Shown: piece by piece, positions 44,126-52,974 of the stretch | Layout: each line of letters opens with the position of its first letter | How positions within the stretch are numbered: the first letter of the stretch is position 1 | Source: Bacteroidales bacterium | Lineage (GTDB): Bacteria; Bacteroidota; Bacteroidia; Bacteroidales; Prolixibacteraceae | Length of the DNA: 64,000 nucleotides | Direction: 5' to 3' | Assembly: GCA_012729335.1 (NCBI GenBank) | Contig: JAAYDJ010000017.1 | Span: forward strand, 62,001 to 126,000 | Notes under the pieces: model-generated | The model's input: only the letters and a program-made list of their open reading frames with translations | Told to the model about the DNA's origin: nothing | The model's database searches: none | Program-made: the position numbers and the translations under genes

Positions 44126-44285
44126 GCGCGTGTTCTGATGAATAACAAACGGTAAGATCCCCGGAATATTGCAGCCTGCTGAAAGCCCCCGGAGCGTGCC
44201 CACCATCCCTGCAAATTTAAAAGGAATTGGAATGGAACGCATTAAAATATGAATATCCTGAACAATAATGATCGGCCGAATTAGT

Positions 44286-44293
44286 TATATTTG
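44286..44293 (+). promoter_or_regulatory. -7 box of the gldJ-like gene
   Basis: TATATTTG matches TAnnTTTG and lies 28 bp before the ATG at 44322, in the spacer shared with divergent porU. Confidence 0.55.
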
Positions 44294-44321
44294 TGACGTT
44301 TAAATTTCCATATTTAAATCA

Positions 44322-45761
44322 ATGCTGAACATGAATCGCAAATTACTGGTATTCATACTCATCGTTCTGACCGTGGTGGGGTGCACCACCAGGAAACAAA
44401 ACAGTTCCAGGACGACCGGGTGGAAATACAACGATCCGGAGACGGGAAATATTCCCTATTTATCAGGGTATGAACAGGAAGCCGGGCCTGGTCTGATTTT
44501 TATAGAAGGGGGTACTTTCACAATGGGCCGGGTAGAAGAAGATGTGATGTCGAAGTGGGACAATGTTCCCCGCAGGGTGACCGTGGCCTCTTTCTATATG
44601 GATGAGACAGAAGTCTCCAACCAGGATTACCGCGAGTTTGTCTACTGGGTAGAGCGGGTATATCCGGGTGACCGGGACAAGAAGGAGTCGGTTCTTCCCG
44701 ACACCCTGACCTGGCGGGAGGAGCTGGCCTACAATGAGCCTTATATCCAGAACTATTTCCGGCATCCTGCCTATTCCGATTATCCTGTGGTAGGGGTTTC
44801 CTGGGTTCAGGCCAATGCTTACTGCCAGTGGCGCACCGACCGGGTGAACGAGCAGATTCTGGTCGACAAGGGTATTCTGACACACGATCCTGCACAGAAC
44901 GGGCAGAACATTTTCACCACCGACACCTATCTGGCGGGGATGTATGAAGGGACTTCAGGCCGCAGGCCGCAGGAGAACACCGACGGCACGGCCCGCAGGG
45001 TCAGGTGGGAAGATGGGATTCTGCTGCCCACCTACCGGTTGCCTACCGAAGCCGAATGGGAATATGCCGCCCTGGGCCTGATCGGAAATGCCGACAACGA
45101 ACTCCTTTCCGACCGCAAGATGTACCCCTGGAACGGCACCTATATGCGTGAAGCCGACAAGAAAAACAAAGGCAGGATGCAAGCCAACTTCACCCGCGGC
45201 CGCGGTGACCTGATGGGGATGGCCGGCGCCCTCAACGACCGCGCCGATATTGCTTCCACCATCAAGTCCTATCAGCCCAACGACTATGGCCTTTACTGCA
45301 TGGCCGGAAATGTCAACGAATGGGTCTATGATGTCTACCGCCCCCTCTCCAACCGGGATGTCGCCGAATTCCAGCCCTTCCGTGGGAACATTTTCACCGT
45401 TCCCAAAAAAGATGCTGACGGCAACATCATGCGCGATGAATACGGCGTCATGCGCCTCGACACCCTGGCCGACTACCGCAATTTCAAGGACGGAGATCCC
45501 AATTCCCAGATTATCGACGGGGACCAGTGGACCGCCGCACAGAATAACACCACCCAAAACATGTACATCCAGGATGACCGCCCGGGAGCCTTCTCCTCGC
45601 TGGTGGGCGACGATGTACGCGTATACAAGGGAGGATCCTGGATAGACCGCCCCTACTGGCTGACCCCGGGTACGCGCCGCTATCTCCAGGAAACAAAATC
45701 ACAGCGGGACCTGGGCTTCCGTTGCGCCATGACCCGCGTGGGCAGCCCCGGAGGATTCTGA
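44322..45761 (+). CDS. gldJ: GldJ/GldK-type lipoprotein with sulfatase-modifying-factor domain
   Basis: A 479-residue lipoprotein (lipobox VVGC near residue 21). The body is an FGE-sulfatase (SUMF1-like) domain, from FIEGGTFTMGRVEEDVM (about 60) to RDLGFRCAMTRV (about 465), with YRLPTEAEWEYAALG and GLYCMAGNVNEWVYD. GldJ and GldK lack FGE activity and support gliding or type IX secretion. The location next to porU and porV matches the gldJ position in Flavobacteriia. It could instead be a second GldK. A bidirectional terminator follows. A second ATG (44331) is also possible. Confidence 0.85.
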   Translation: MLNMNRKLLVFILIVLTVVGCTTRKQNSSRTTGWKYNDPETGNIPYLSGYEQEAGPGLIFIEGGTFTMGRVEEDVMSKWDNVPRRVTVASFYMDETEVSNQDYREFVYWVERVYPGDRDKKESVLPDTLTWREELAYNEPYIQNYFRHPAYSDYPVVGVSWVQANAYCQWRTDRVNEQILVDKGILTHDPAQNGQNIFTTDTYLAGMYEGTSGRRPQENTDGTARRVRWEDGILLPTYRLPTEAEWEYAALGLIGNADNELLSDRKMYPWNGTYMREADKKNKGRMQANFTRGRGDLMGMAGALNDRADIASTIKSYQPNDYGLYCMAGNVNEWVYDVYRPLSNRDVAEFQPFRGNIFTVPKKDADGNIMRDEYGVMRLDTLADYRNFKDGDPNSQIIDGDQWTAAQNNTTQNMYIQDDRPGAFSSLVGDDVRVYKGGSWIDRPYWLTPGTRRYLQETKSQRDLGFRCAMTRVGSPGGF

Positions 45762-45786
45762 TTCTACCTGGAACCCACTACCTGCA

Positions 45787-45828
45787 AAAAGGCGGGCAGC
45801 CGGTGATTTCACCTTCTGCCCGCCTTTT
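45787..45828. terminator. Bidirectional terminator between gldJ-like and DPSL genes
   Basis: A 13 bp perfect stem (AAAAGGCGGGCAG, 45787-45799, with its complement at 45816-45828) has A and T tails on both sides. Confidence 0.85.
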
Positions 45829-45879
45829 GCATTTCCGTTGGTGCCCATCCCTGCAGATGGACGCAGATGAAAGAAAGGG

Positions 45880-46392
45880 TCAGAACCTGATCTTTTTCCA
45901 CTCCTCCTTCATCCGTTCCAGATCGGCCAGCCAGTCTTCGATGTCGTTCTCGTGCTCCACCTCCTCATTGAGGATCTGCACCGCCATCTGATGGGTGGTA
46001 TGGTCCTTGCCCGAGGTGAAATCGGCAATCTCCTTGTAGCGCTCAATGGCACACCGCTCCCCTTTGAGATTTTGTTCGAGGATCACCTCAATATAGGGAT
46101 CAGCGGGCTCATCATATGCACACCGTGCCCAATTGGTCCACTCCTTCGGATTGATGACAGGGGTGCCTCCGAGCTGGATAATCCTGTCCACCACCATGAC
46201 CGCATGGTTGAGCTCCTGGTCGGCATGCAGCAGCAACTCAGGTTCCACCTCGCTCCGCATAGGCCCTTCCATCAGCCGGGCACCAATCCAATACTGGTAA
46301 TAGGCCAGCCATTCCTCCGACAACGCGGCGTTGAGCATTTCCAATAACTTGTCCACATCGACCGATGCGACTTTAATCGCTTGTTTTCCCAT
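45880..46392 (-). CDS. DPS-like ferritin (DPSL type)
   Basis: A 170-residue four-helix ferritin-like protein. Putative di-iron ligands include Glu26/27 in LSEEWLAYYQY, Glu60 and His63 in DQELNHAV, Glu106 in LEQNLKGE and EEVEHEND near 140-148. Cys91 and Cys114 are the pair expected close to the metal site in DPSL proteins such as that of Bacteroides fragilis. It probably stores or detoxifies iron with peroxide. It lies next to the RIC gene region, suggesting an oxidative-stress neighbourhood. It is convergent with the gldJ-like gene. Confidence 0.85.
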   Translation of the reverse strand: MGKQAIKVASVDVDKLLEMLNAALSEEWLAYYQYWIGARLMEGPMRSEVEPELLLHADQELNHAVMVVDRIIQLGGTPVINPKEWTNWARCAYDEPADPYIEVILEQNLKGERCAIERYKEIADFTSGKDHTTHQMAVQILNEEVEHENDIEDWLADLERMKEEWKKIRF

Positions 46393-46412
46393 GATCGTTT
46401 TTTTTAGTGGGT

Positions 46413-46420
46413 TAAAGATA
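46413..46420 (-). promoter_or_regulatory. Possible -7 box of the DPSL gene
   Basis: Minus strand reads TATCTTTA, one mismatch from TAnnTTTG, 21 bp before the ATG. Confidence 0.35.
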
Positions 46421-46462
46421 AATAATTATCGGATTTCGGCTAAGAGGTGGTGGGAGGTGATT

Positions 46463-48520
46463 TCACAAGGAAGGCCAATCCTGTTCAAAGGAGATCCCGC
46501 CACTGAGCCAGAAGCCGGGCTGGCGGAGGCCTCCGAAGTCCATCCATTCCTCATCGAAGAGGTTGGAGGCCGATACGAAAAGGTTCAGCAGGCGTCCTTT
46601 GCGGGTGATTTTGGCATCGGTGAGGGAGATGGGACGGTAGGAAACCACTTCACCTGCGGGGCCTGGCCAGGCGCCGTTTCTGTCGCGCCAGGTCCAGCGC
46701 AGGGAAAGCACCGTTTTGGGGCCGAGGCCTATATCGGCCGAGGCCATAATCTGATGGCGGAGATAGTCGGCGGTATAGCGTGAAAGGAGTTCTCCGGCCG
46801 TCGACCGGCCACGGAGGGCCGTCCAGGCCAGGGAGCCGCTCTCCAGCCATATAAATCGGCGGGTCCAGGGGCGCAACTCCCCCGGACGATATCGCAAAGA
46901 TCCCTCCACCCCTCTGAAATCAACCTGAGAATGGTTCATACTCCTCCATATCAGGGAATCGGGATGGGGATCCTTCACCCAGTCGATCATTTCCCGGCCT
47001 TTCCGGCTGAATACGGCAAGAGTACCCCTGACTCCGGGGCTGTGCAACCGGAGCCCCCCCTCCGCCGAAACAGCTTTTTCAGGCTTCAACCGCGGATTGG
47101 CCTGCTGAATGGGGCTCGTGTAGTACAGATCGGTGAAGGTGGGCATGCGCAGGGTCTTGTTGAGGGATCCGTAAAGGGAAAATGCAGGGTGGATCCTGAA
47201 AGCTGCGTCGGCTCCGGGGTAAAACCCGATTTTCCTGCTGCCCGAAACCAGATGGGCCATGGCCCCCGCGGCAAGAATCAGCCGGCGTCGCTCCATGCGG
47301 TGCTCACCGTATAATGCCGTGTTCAAACGCCCCGCCGACCGTGTGAAGTAAAGGGCTTCCCCGCCACGCACCGCCACAGGAGAGGCCAAAGGTTCCCCCA
47401 ATACAGTGCTCAGAATATGTTCCCCCCTTATATCTACCCCTAAGGAACTCTTCCCGGCGATCCCCCCCAGAATATAATTCAGGTTCACCCCTGAAGTGGT
47501 AGAACGATGAACATTGAAAGGAATTGCCGGATTGTCCCTGATCAGTTCAAACCGGTCATGGTGACGCCTCACATAAGCCGAAGCGGAAAATCCTTCCGGC
47601 GATCGGCTTACGAATCCCGCACTGAGGAAGCGTGTTTTTGTAGCCTCAAACTGGTCGGGATAACGGAGGGAATAAAAACTGTTGGCCCCGAAGCGGCGGT
47701 CTCCCACACCTGCCTGGAAAGAGAGGGTCCCCGCGCGAAAGAGGCTTTCTGCACGATAGAAAAGGGTGGTGCCCCTGAAATCCGTGTTAGGGAGGTATCC
47801 TGCAGAAGTGGTGTACCCCGGGGAGAGGAAATGGCTTGTTTTACGTGTGCCCAGGGCAAGGTGGCCGCTGACCCTGAAAAGGCCGTAGGCCCCGGCCGAT
47901 GCCGACAGGCGGAGGTGGTTTTTGGAGGGAGGCCCGGTGATCAGGTTGATCACCCCGTTGAAGGCATTGGGACCGAAGGCGCGCGCTGCCGGCCCGGTAA
48001 GGAACTCCACCCGCGAGATGCTTTCAGGATCTACCGGAAGATTCAGGTGATGATGGCCGGTCTGGGGATCACTGACGTTGATGCCATTGAGCAGAACGAG
48101 GGTCTGGTCAAAGGAGCCTCCGCGGACGGAGATGTCGGCCTGCGCCCCCAGGGGTCCCCGCTGCCTGATGTCGGCCGACGGGAGAACCCGCAACAGTTCG
48201 GAAATACTCTGGGCCGGAACCCGCTCTACTTCCACACGGGAGAGCGTCGTCACCATCCGGGCGACCTGCTGCGCCCCCACCGGCGTCCTCCCCGCCGTCA
48301 CCACCACCTCCTCCAGGTCTACCTCCCTCATCCGGAGGGTGTCGGCAGACGTCTGCGCCCATACAGCTCCCGGAACAACCACAATGGAATACACCACCGA
48401 GAGAACAGCAATCCTGACCTCCCTCCCCAGCGACCGGAATACCGCATATCCCTTGCGCATCCATCTGCTGAAGGAAAAGAGCGCCCTCTTCTTACCGGTT
48501 ACCTGCATCATGTTTCTCAA
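46463..48520 (-). CDS. TonB-dependent outer-membrane receptor, BtuB-like group
   Basis: A 685-residue receptor. After a signal peptide (ends VWAQ, about residue 55) comes a TonB-box-like stretch (EEVVVTAGRTP), the plug (about 75-190: SISELLRVLPSADIRQRGP, then GSFDQTLVLLNGINVSDPQTGHHHLNLPVD and the NAFNGVINLIT motif), and the barrel (about 200-685). The leader is longer than usual; an internal ATG at 48460 may be the true start. The ligand is unknown: the BtuB-like plug suggests a cobalamin-like or metal-complex substrate, but I see no riboswitch upstream. The upstream spacer is repetitive. Confidence 0.88.
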   Translation of the reverse strand: MRNMMQVTGKKRALFSFSRWMRKGYAVFRSLGREVRIAVLSVVYSIVVVPGAVWAQTSADTLRMREVDLEEVVVTAGRTPVGAQQVARMVTTLSRVEVERVPAQSISELLRVLPSADIRQRGPLGAQADISVRGGSFDQTLVLLNGINVSDPQTGHHHLNLPVDPESISRVEFLTGPAARAFGPNAFNGVINLITGPPSKNHLRLSASAGAYGLFRVSGHLALGTRKTSHFLSPGYTTSAGYLPNTDFRGTTLFYRAESLFRAGTLSFQAGVGDRRFGANSFYSLRYPDQFEATKTRFLSAGFVSRSPEGFSASAYVRRHHDRFELIRDNPAIPFNVHRSTTSGVNLNYILGGIAGKSSLGVDIRGEHILSTVLGEPLASPVAVRGGEALYFTRSAGRLNTALYGEHRMERRRLILAAGAMAHLVSGSRKIGFYPGADAAFRIHPAFSLYGSLNKTLRMPTFTDLYYTSPIQQANPRLKPEKAVSAEGGLRLHSPGVRGTLAVFSRKGREMIDWVKDPHPDSLIWRSMNHSQVDFRGVEGSLRYRPGELRPWTRRFIWLESGSLAWTALRGRSTAGELLSRYTADYLRHQIMASADIGLGPKTVLSLRWTWRDRNGAWPGPAGEVVSYRPISLTDAKITRKGRLLNLFVSASNLFDEEWMDFGGLRQPGFWLSGGISFEQDWPSL

Positions 48521-48602
48521 TTTCCGGATTTCTCTTCAAACTCCAAGTATTCCTTTTCCCATCCATTCCACTCCTGCCCGGTCTCACATAACTCCGTTAC
48601 AC

Positions 48603-48846
48603 TGCCCGCAGTCCGCATTCCCGATGCCCGCTGTCGCCTTTCATTCCTGGTGCCCGCTGTCGCCTTTCATTCCCGGTGCCCGCTGCCCGTCTTTCATTCC
48701 CGCTGCCCGCAGTCCGCATTCCCGGTGCCCGCTGTCGCCTTTCATTCCCGCTGCCCGCTGTCCGCATTCCCGGTGCCCGCTGCCCGTCTTTCATACCCGC
48801 TGCCCGCAGTCCGCATTCCCGGTGCCCGCAGTCCGCATTCCCGGTG
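48603..48846. repeat. GC-rich modular repeat array, about 10 copies of a shared core
   Basis: The core TGCCCGC occurs ten times, mostly after CATTCCCG-G or -C. Three modules alternate: an AGTCCGCATTCC type (about 24 bp), a TGTCGCCTTTCATTCC type (about 27 bp) and a TGCCCGTCTTTCATTCC type (about 27 bp). Copies are nearly identical, so duplication is recent. It lies just upstream of the divergent TonB receptor and TauE genes. Confidence 0.85.
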
Positions 48847-48943
48847 TTGCCAGATTCGTCAGCATGGAAAAAGGCAAGTGACAGGCAAATATAGAAAGAG
48901 GAAGCTTCCGGAAAGTAATTATTCCGTGAAACAGGCCAATTGT

Positions 48944-48951
48944 TATCTTTA
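48944..48951 (+). promoter_or_regulatory. Possible -7 box of the TauE/SafE gene
   Basis: TATCTTTA, one mismatch from TAnnTTTG, lies 67 bp before the ATG, with TTG directly upstream. Confidence 0.35.
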
Positions 48952-49017
48952 CGCTATGGAAAAGCGGTGATCTCCGTTCATATGAGCAGGCGACACTGCA
49001 GAAAAAAACGGTACAAC

Positions 49018-49386
49018 ATGAACATTTATACGCTTCTGCTGCTGATACTCGTCGGACTGATGACGGGTGCCTTTGCCGGAATCATGGGTCTGGGGGGAGG
49101 AATCATCCTGATCCCCGCCCTGATCTTTATATTTGGGTTCTCACAGCACCAGGCCAACGGAACCAGTCTGGCCGTCATGCTCCCTCCCATCGGGCTTTTC
49201 GCCGCCTGGAACTACTACAAGGCCGGCCATGCCAACCTCAAATACGCCCTGATCCTGGCCGTGGCCTTCATGATAGGGAGCTACTTCACCTCCCAATGGG
49301 CCACAAAAATCCCGGAAGTCACCCTGCGCAAAATCTTCAGCGTGTTCCTGCTGTTGGTGGCCATCAAAATGTTTTTTTCCAAATAG
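49018..49386 (+). CDS. Half-size TauE/SafE-family permease
   Basis: A 122-residue membrane protein with about four spans, beginning with a TauE/SafE signature (LMTGAFAGIMGLGGGIILIPAL, about 11-33, Gly-rich) and an FSQHQANGTSLAVML stretch. Usual family members are about 250 residues with two such halves, so this is one half-repeat and should work as a dimer or with a partner. TauE/SafE proteins export or import sulfonates, sulfite or other anions. Translation starts at the ATG at 49018; the frame is open upstream, but only with poor-quality sequence. The next gene is convergent. Confidence 0.82.
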   Translation: MNIYTLLLLILVGLMTGAFAGIMGLGGGIILIPALIFIFGFSQHQANGTSLAVMLPPIGLFAAWNYYKAGHANLKYALILAVAFMIGSYFTSQWATKIPEVTLRKIFSVFLLLVAIKMFFSK

Positions 49387-49428
49387 CCGGCAGATCTTAC
49401 GCCATTTAAATGCATACCCGGGCCCGAT

Positions 49429-50154
49429 TCAGACCGAAAGTGCGGCCTCCAGCTCTATAGCCTTCGGAAACAGAATGTTGTTTTCAAGGTGAATATGCCG
49501 GTGCAGATCGTTCTCAAACTCCTGCAGCACCTGAAGGGTGGTCCTGTAAGTCGTGCAGGCATCGGAAGGGATCCTGTAATTCCCCGAAATGGTGGCCATC
49601 CGGTCAAACCTTCCCCCCTCGGTTTCATGTTCAGCAATCATCGCCCCAATGGGATTGGTGACCGGTCCGAACATCGCCGGAGTCACTCCTGTCCCCTCTT
49701 TTTTTGCCCTGGCCATCTTCTGAATGTATGGGAACAGCATCAATTCCTCCTTCTGCATGTGCATGGTCAGATCACCTGCCGAGGCTCCGAACAACTGCCT
49801 CATCCCGAAAAGCTCCGGATGATTCGCCCCATGGACATCACACAACTTCTCCAGACTCGCCGTCAGGAAAGGAATATTCTTCCTCACATAGGAATGGTGC
49901 CTCCTGACAATGTAATCGCACAATTCATCGAGGGAGAGACTCATGATGTATTCCGAATCCGGATCACTGCTCCCGGTAATTTCCTCGAGTTGCGCAATGA
50001 GCTGTTCAGGCTCCACCCCCGCCTCCTGACATGCCTGCAACAGGGTTCTGTTCCCGCCACAGCAGTAATCAATATGGTTCGACTGAAAAAGGGGAGCCGT
50101 CTTGAAATTCAGCTTCACCACCTCCCCTACCCTGGTATCTAATGATATGGACAT
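49429..50154 (-). CDS. ric: RIC iron-sulfur cluster repair di-iron protein (ScdA/YtfE)
   Basis: A 241-residue RIC protein. The N-terminal ScdA_N domain has the IDYCCGGNRTL motif (about residues 28-38); the hemerythrin-like domain (about 80-240) has the His/Glu set RRHHSYVR, MHMQKEE, AEHETEG and HRHIHLENNILFP. RIC repairs iron-sulfur centres damaged by nitric oxide or oxidants. A Bacteroidota -7 box precedes it. It is convergent with the TauE gene. Confidence 0.94.
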   Translation of the reverse strand: MSISLDTRVGEVVKLNFKTAPLFQSNHIDYCCGGNRTLLQACQEAGVEPEQLIAQLEEITGSSDPDSEYIMSLSLDELCDYIVRRHHSYVRKNIPFLTASLEKLCDVHGANHPELFGMRQLFGASAGDLTMHMQKEELMLFPYIQKMARAKKEGTGVTPAMFGPVTNPIGAMIAEHETEGGRFDRMATISGNYRIPSDACTTYRTTLQVLQEFENDLHRHIHLENNILFPKAIELEAALSV

Positions 50155-50177
50155 ATTGGTTTTATTTTTGTGTTCTG

Positions 50178-50185
50178 CAAAGATA
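50178..50185 (-). promoter_or_regulatory. -7 box of the ric gene
   Basis: Minus strand reads TATCTTTG, a full TAnnTTTG match, 24 bp before the ATG, within a long AT-rich tract. Confidence 0.6.
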
Positions 50186-50370
50186 TAAAAATATATAATG
50201 ATATTATGGTCTTTTTATAATCTTTTAAGCTGCGCAGAATATTACAAAAAGGCACATGGCAAGTAGTTTCTAAGAGGAGAATATGACCGATTGCCATTTG
50301 CATTAAACCATCTTTGCACAATCAGGTTAAAAAGCAGGCGACAGAAAGGCTCAAGTGCAAGAAATAAAGA

Positions 50371-50394
50371 AGGGGTCTCAACTCTGAAACCCCT
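50371..50394 (-). terminator. Terminator after tRNA-Lys
   Basis: On the minus strand, AGGGGT...ACCCCT arms with an inner TCA/TGA extension are followed by a T-rich stretch (TTCTTTATTTCTT). It lies 22 bp past the tRNA 3' end. Confidence 0.65.
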
Positions 50395-50416
50395 GTATTT
50401 GCTTGATTTTCCTTTG

Positions 50417-50489
<73 letters not shown>

Positions 50490-50860
50490 AAAGCGGCGCA
50501 AAATTAAGGAAAAAATCTTTTCACCAAACCTTTTTTTTCATTTTTCAGACCACCCCTCCGGAATTCCCGGGTATCCTGCTGGGCGTAAATACTTTTACCG
50601 GCACCGCGGCTGACAAAGGAACTCTTGTCACAACCACATCCACCTCAGTCCGAAGCCATTTCCGGCCCCGATTGAACGGCCGGATCTGATTTACCCGGGG
50701 GCTCATGCTGACCAGCCAGAACGGAGGGTTCTGATCAGACTCAACCAGTAATTATCACCTGCCAACGGTAAAAAATTTTATTCTTCCTTAAGATGTCAGG
50801 GGATTTTTTACCTTTATCGGAAAACCGGAACAGTCCATTTAAAAACAATACCCAAGACCT
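50490..50860. other. 371 bp spacer before glgB
   Basis: I see no gene, no RNA and no full TAnnTTTG box; TACCTTTA near 50807 is a near match that could serve glgB. There is no repeat here. Confidence 0.4.
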
Positions 50861-52873
50861 ATGAAATACCCTCTGCTGATAAAGAACGATCCCTGGCTGG
50901 AGCCTTTTGCCGAGACGATTATGCGCCGGCAGGAACAGGCCGCCCAAAAGAAGGAGACCCTGACCCGGAAGGGGAGTCTGTCTGATTTTGCCACCGGCTA
51001 TCTCTATTTCGGACTCCACCGCACCGATGACGGGTGGGTCATCAGGGAATGGGCTCCCCATGCCTCCATGATTTACCTGATGGGCACCTTCAATGACTGG
51101 AAGATCGACGAGAGTTATGAATTTGTTCCGCTGGCCCATGGGGTGTGGGAGTTGCGGCTTCCGCCCGGGAAGCTTCACCACGGTGACCTGTATGCGCTGA
51201 TGATGCACTGGCCGGGGGGATCGGGAAAACGGATTCCCGCCTGGGCCTTCCGGACTGTCCAGGACGAGAAGACGTATATTTTTAACGCCCAGGTGTGGGC
51301 TCCGGAAAACCCCTACCTTTGGAAGCACCCTGCTTTCCGCCGTGAACAGGAACCCCCTTTGATTTATGAAGCCCACGTGGGCATGGCCGGCGAAGAGGAA
51401 CGGGTACATACCTACAATGAGTTCCGGGAGCAGATGCTCCCCCGCATCAAAGCCAACGGCTACAACACCATCCAGCTGATGGCCATTCCCGAACACCCCT
51501 ACTATGGCAGTTTCGGATACCACGTCTCCAGTTTCTTTGCCCCCTCTTCCCGCTTCGGCACCCCCGACGAGCTGAAACAGCTCATCGATGAAGCACATGG
51601 CTTGGGTCTCTCGGTGATTATGGACCTGGTCCACTCTCACGCCGTGCGCAATGAAACCGAAGGCCTGGGCAAATACGACGGCTCCCGGTACCAGTTTTTC
51701 CACGACGGCGGACGCGGCGAACATCCCGCCTGGGACTCCTATTGCTTTAACTACAACAAAAACGAGGTACTCCATTTCCTCCTTTCCAACATCAAGTACT
51801 GGCTCGATGTTTTCAAATTCGACGGATTCCGCTTCGACGGAGTCACCAGCATGCTCTACTTCGACCATGGCCTGGGCAAGGCTTTCACCAGCTACAGCGA
51901 CTATTTCGATGCCAATTGCGACGAGGAGGCGGTCACTTACTTCATCCTGGCCAATCAACTCATGAAGGAGATCGACCCCCATTCCATATCCATTGCAGAA
52001 GACATGAGCGGCATGCCCGGACTGGCCGTGCCGGTGGCCGAGGGCGGCATGGGATTTGACTTCCGCCTGGCCATGGGCGTCCCCGACTACTGGATCAAAA
52101 TCATCAAGGAGAAAAAAGACGACGAGTGGCAGATGGGCGACATCTTTTACCAGCTGACCTCCAAGCGGATGGACGAAAAGGTGGTCAGCTACGCCGAATC
52201 GCACGACCAGGCCCTGGTGGGTGACAAAACCATCATTTTCAGGCTCATCGACAAGGAGATGTACTTCAGCATGCGGAAAGACCAGCCCAACCTGATCGTC
52301 GACCGGGGCATCGCCCTGCATAAAATGATCCGCCTGGCGACGCTCTCCTGTGCAGGGGGGTCCTATCTTAACTTCATGGGGAATGAATTCGGCCACCCCG
52401 AATGGATCGACTTCCCCCGCGAAGGTAACAGCTGGTCCTACCGCCATGCCCGCCGTATCTGGAGCATCGCCACCGACCCGGAACTCAGATTCCACTGGCT
52501 CCTCGATTTTGACTATGACCTGGTAGGCCTGGTCAGAAACCACCGCATCCTCGATATCCCCCCGGTCCACCTGGTCTGGGAAAAAAACGACGACCAGGTG
52601 CTCGCCTACCATCGCGGCCCGTGGCTCTTCGTATTCAACTTCAACCCGGTGAAGTCGTTCACCGACTACGGCATCCCCCTGGGAGCCGGAAAGTACAGGG
52701 TGGCCCTGAGTACCGACAACGGCCGCTATGGCGGCCAGGACCGCATCGATGAGGCACTCACCTACTACACCCTCCCCGCAGGCGGGAAAGAAAGCCAGCA
52801 TTTCCTGCGTCTTTACCTGCCGGCACGCACCGCCGTGGTACTGCTCCGCGAAGAACTGCCCCGGAAAGAATGA
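50861..52873 (+). CDS. glgB: 1,4-alpha-glucan branching enzyme (GH13)
   Basis: A 670-residue enzyme of the eukaryote-like GH13_8 group. A CBM48-like N domain (about 45-140) precedes the barrel, with nucleophile Asp326 in FRFDGVTSM, acid/base Glu380 in AEDMSG and Asp449 in SHDQ. It makes alpha-1,6 branches in glycogen. The long open frame on the opposite strand (50741-52876) is a codon-bias shadow. It leads the glycogen cluster, 101 bp before the GSCFA gene. Confidence 0.96.
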   Translation: MKYPLLIKNDPWLEPFAETIMRRQEQAAQKKETLTRKGSLSDFATGYLYFGLHRTDDGWVIREWAPHASMIYLMGTFNDWKIDESYEFVPLAHGVWELRLPPGKLHHGDLYALMMHWPGGSGKRIPAWAFRTVQDEKTYIFNAQVWAPENPYLWKHPAFRREQEPPLIYEAHVGMAGEEERVHTYNEFREQMLPRIKANGYNTIQLMAIPEHPYYGSFGYHVSSFFAPSSRFGTPDELKQLIDEAHGLGLSVIMDLVHSHAVRNETEGLGKYDGSRYQFFHDGGRGEHPAWDSYCFNYNKNEVLHFLLSNIKYWLDVFKFDGFRFDGVTSMLYFDHGLGKAFTSYSDYFDANCDEEAVTYFILANQLMKEIDPHSISIAEDMSGMPGLAVPVAEGGMGFDFRLAMGVPDYWIKIIKEKKDDEWQMGDIFYQLTSKRMDEKVVSYAESHDQALVGDKTIIFRLIDKEMYFSMRKDQPNLIVDRGIALHKMIRLATLSCAGGSYLNFMGNEFGHPEWIDFPREGNSWSYRHARRIWSIATDPELRFHWLLDFDYDLVGLVRNHRILDIPPVHLVWEKNDDQVLAYHRGPWLFVFNFNPVKSFTDYGIPLGAGKYRVALSTDNGRYGGQDRIDEALTYYTLPAGGKESQHFLRLYLPARTAVVLLREELPRKE

Positions 52874-52974
52874 CACGCAAAGTTGACACGAAAGAACAAT
52901 TGAAAAGAACCTGGCATAAAGGAGTCGCCCGGAATAGAAGAGTTTGAAAAAGAACCGCTTGCCGAAGTAAATTT

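Larger units (their letters stand above)
48521..49017. other. 497 bp gene-free spacer
   Basis: Half of it is the GC-rich array at 48603-48846. No credible gene is seen; frames through the array translate to Pro/Ala/Arg repeats in all readings. A near-match promoter for the TauE gene lies at 48944. Confidence 0.5.

Noticed and set aside
42410-44155. A 581-codon open frame opposite porU
   Set aside because: porU has catalytic motifs in order and a signal peptide; the antisense frame has no recognisable domain and is a shadow.
48603-48846. GC-rich repeat considered as a CRISPR array
   Set aside because: There are no unique spacers of constant length; modules touch one another and share a core. 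No cas gene is in the window.
46463-49017. Cobalamin riboswitch upstream of the TonB receptor
   Set aside because: No conserved B12-box or stem pattern found on the minus strand; the leader is repeat sequence.
50741-52876. A 711-codon open frame on the strand opposite glgB
   Set aside because: It lies exactly opposite a strongly supported branching enzyme; GC-rich codon use in one frame leaves few stops in the antisense frame.
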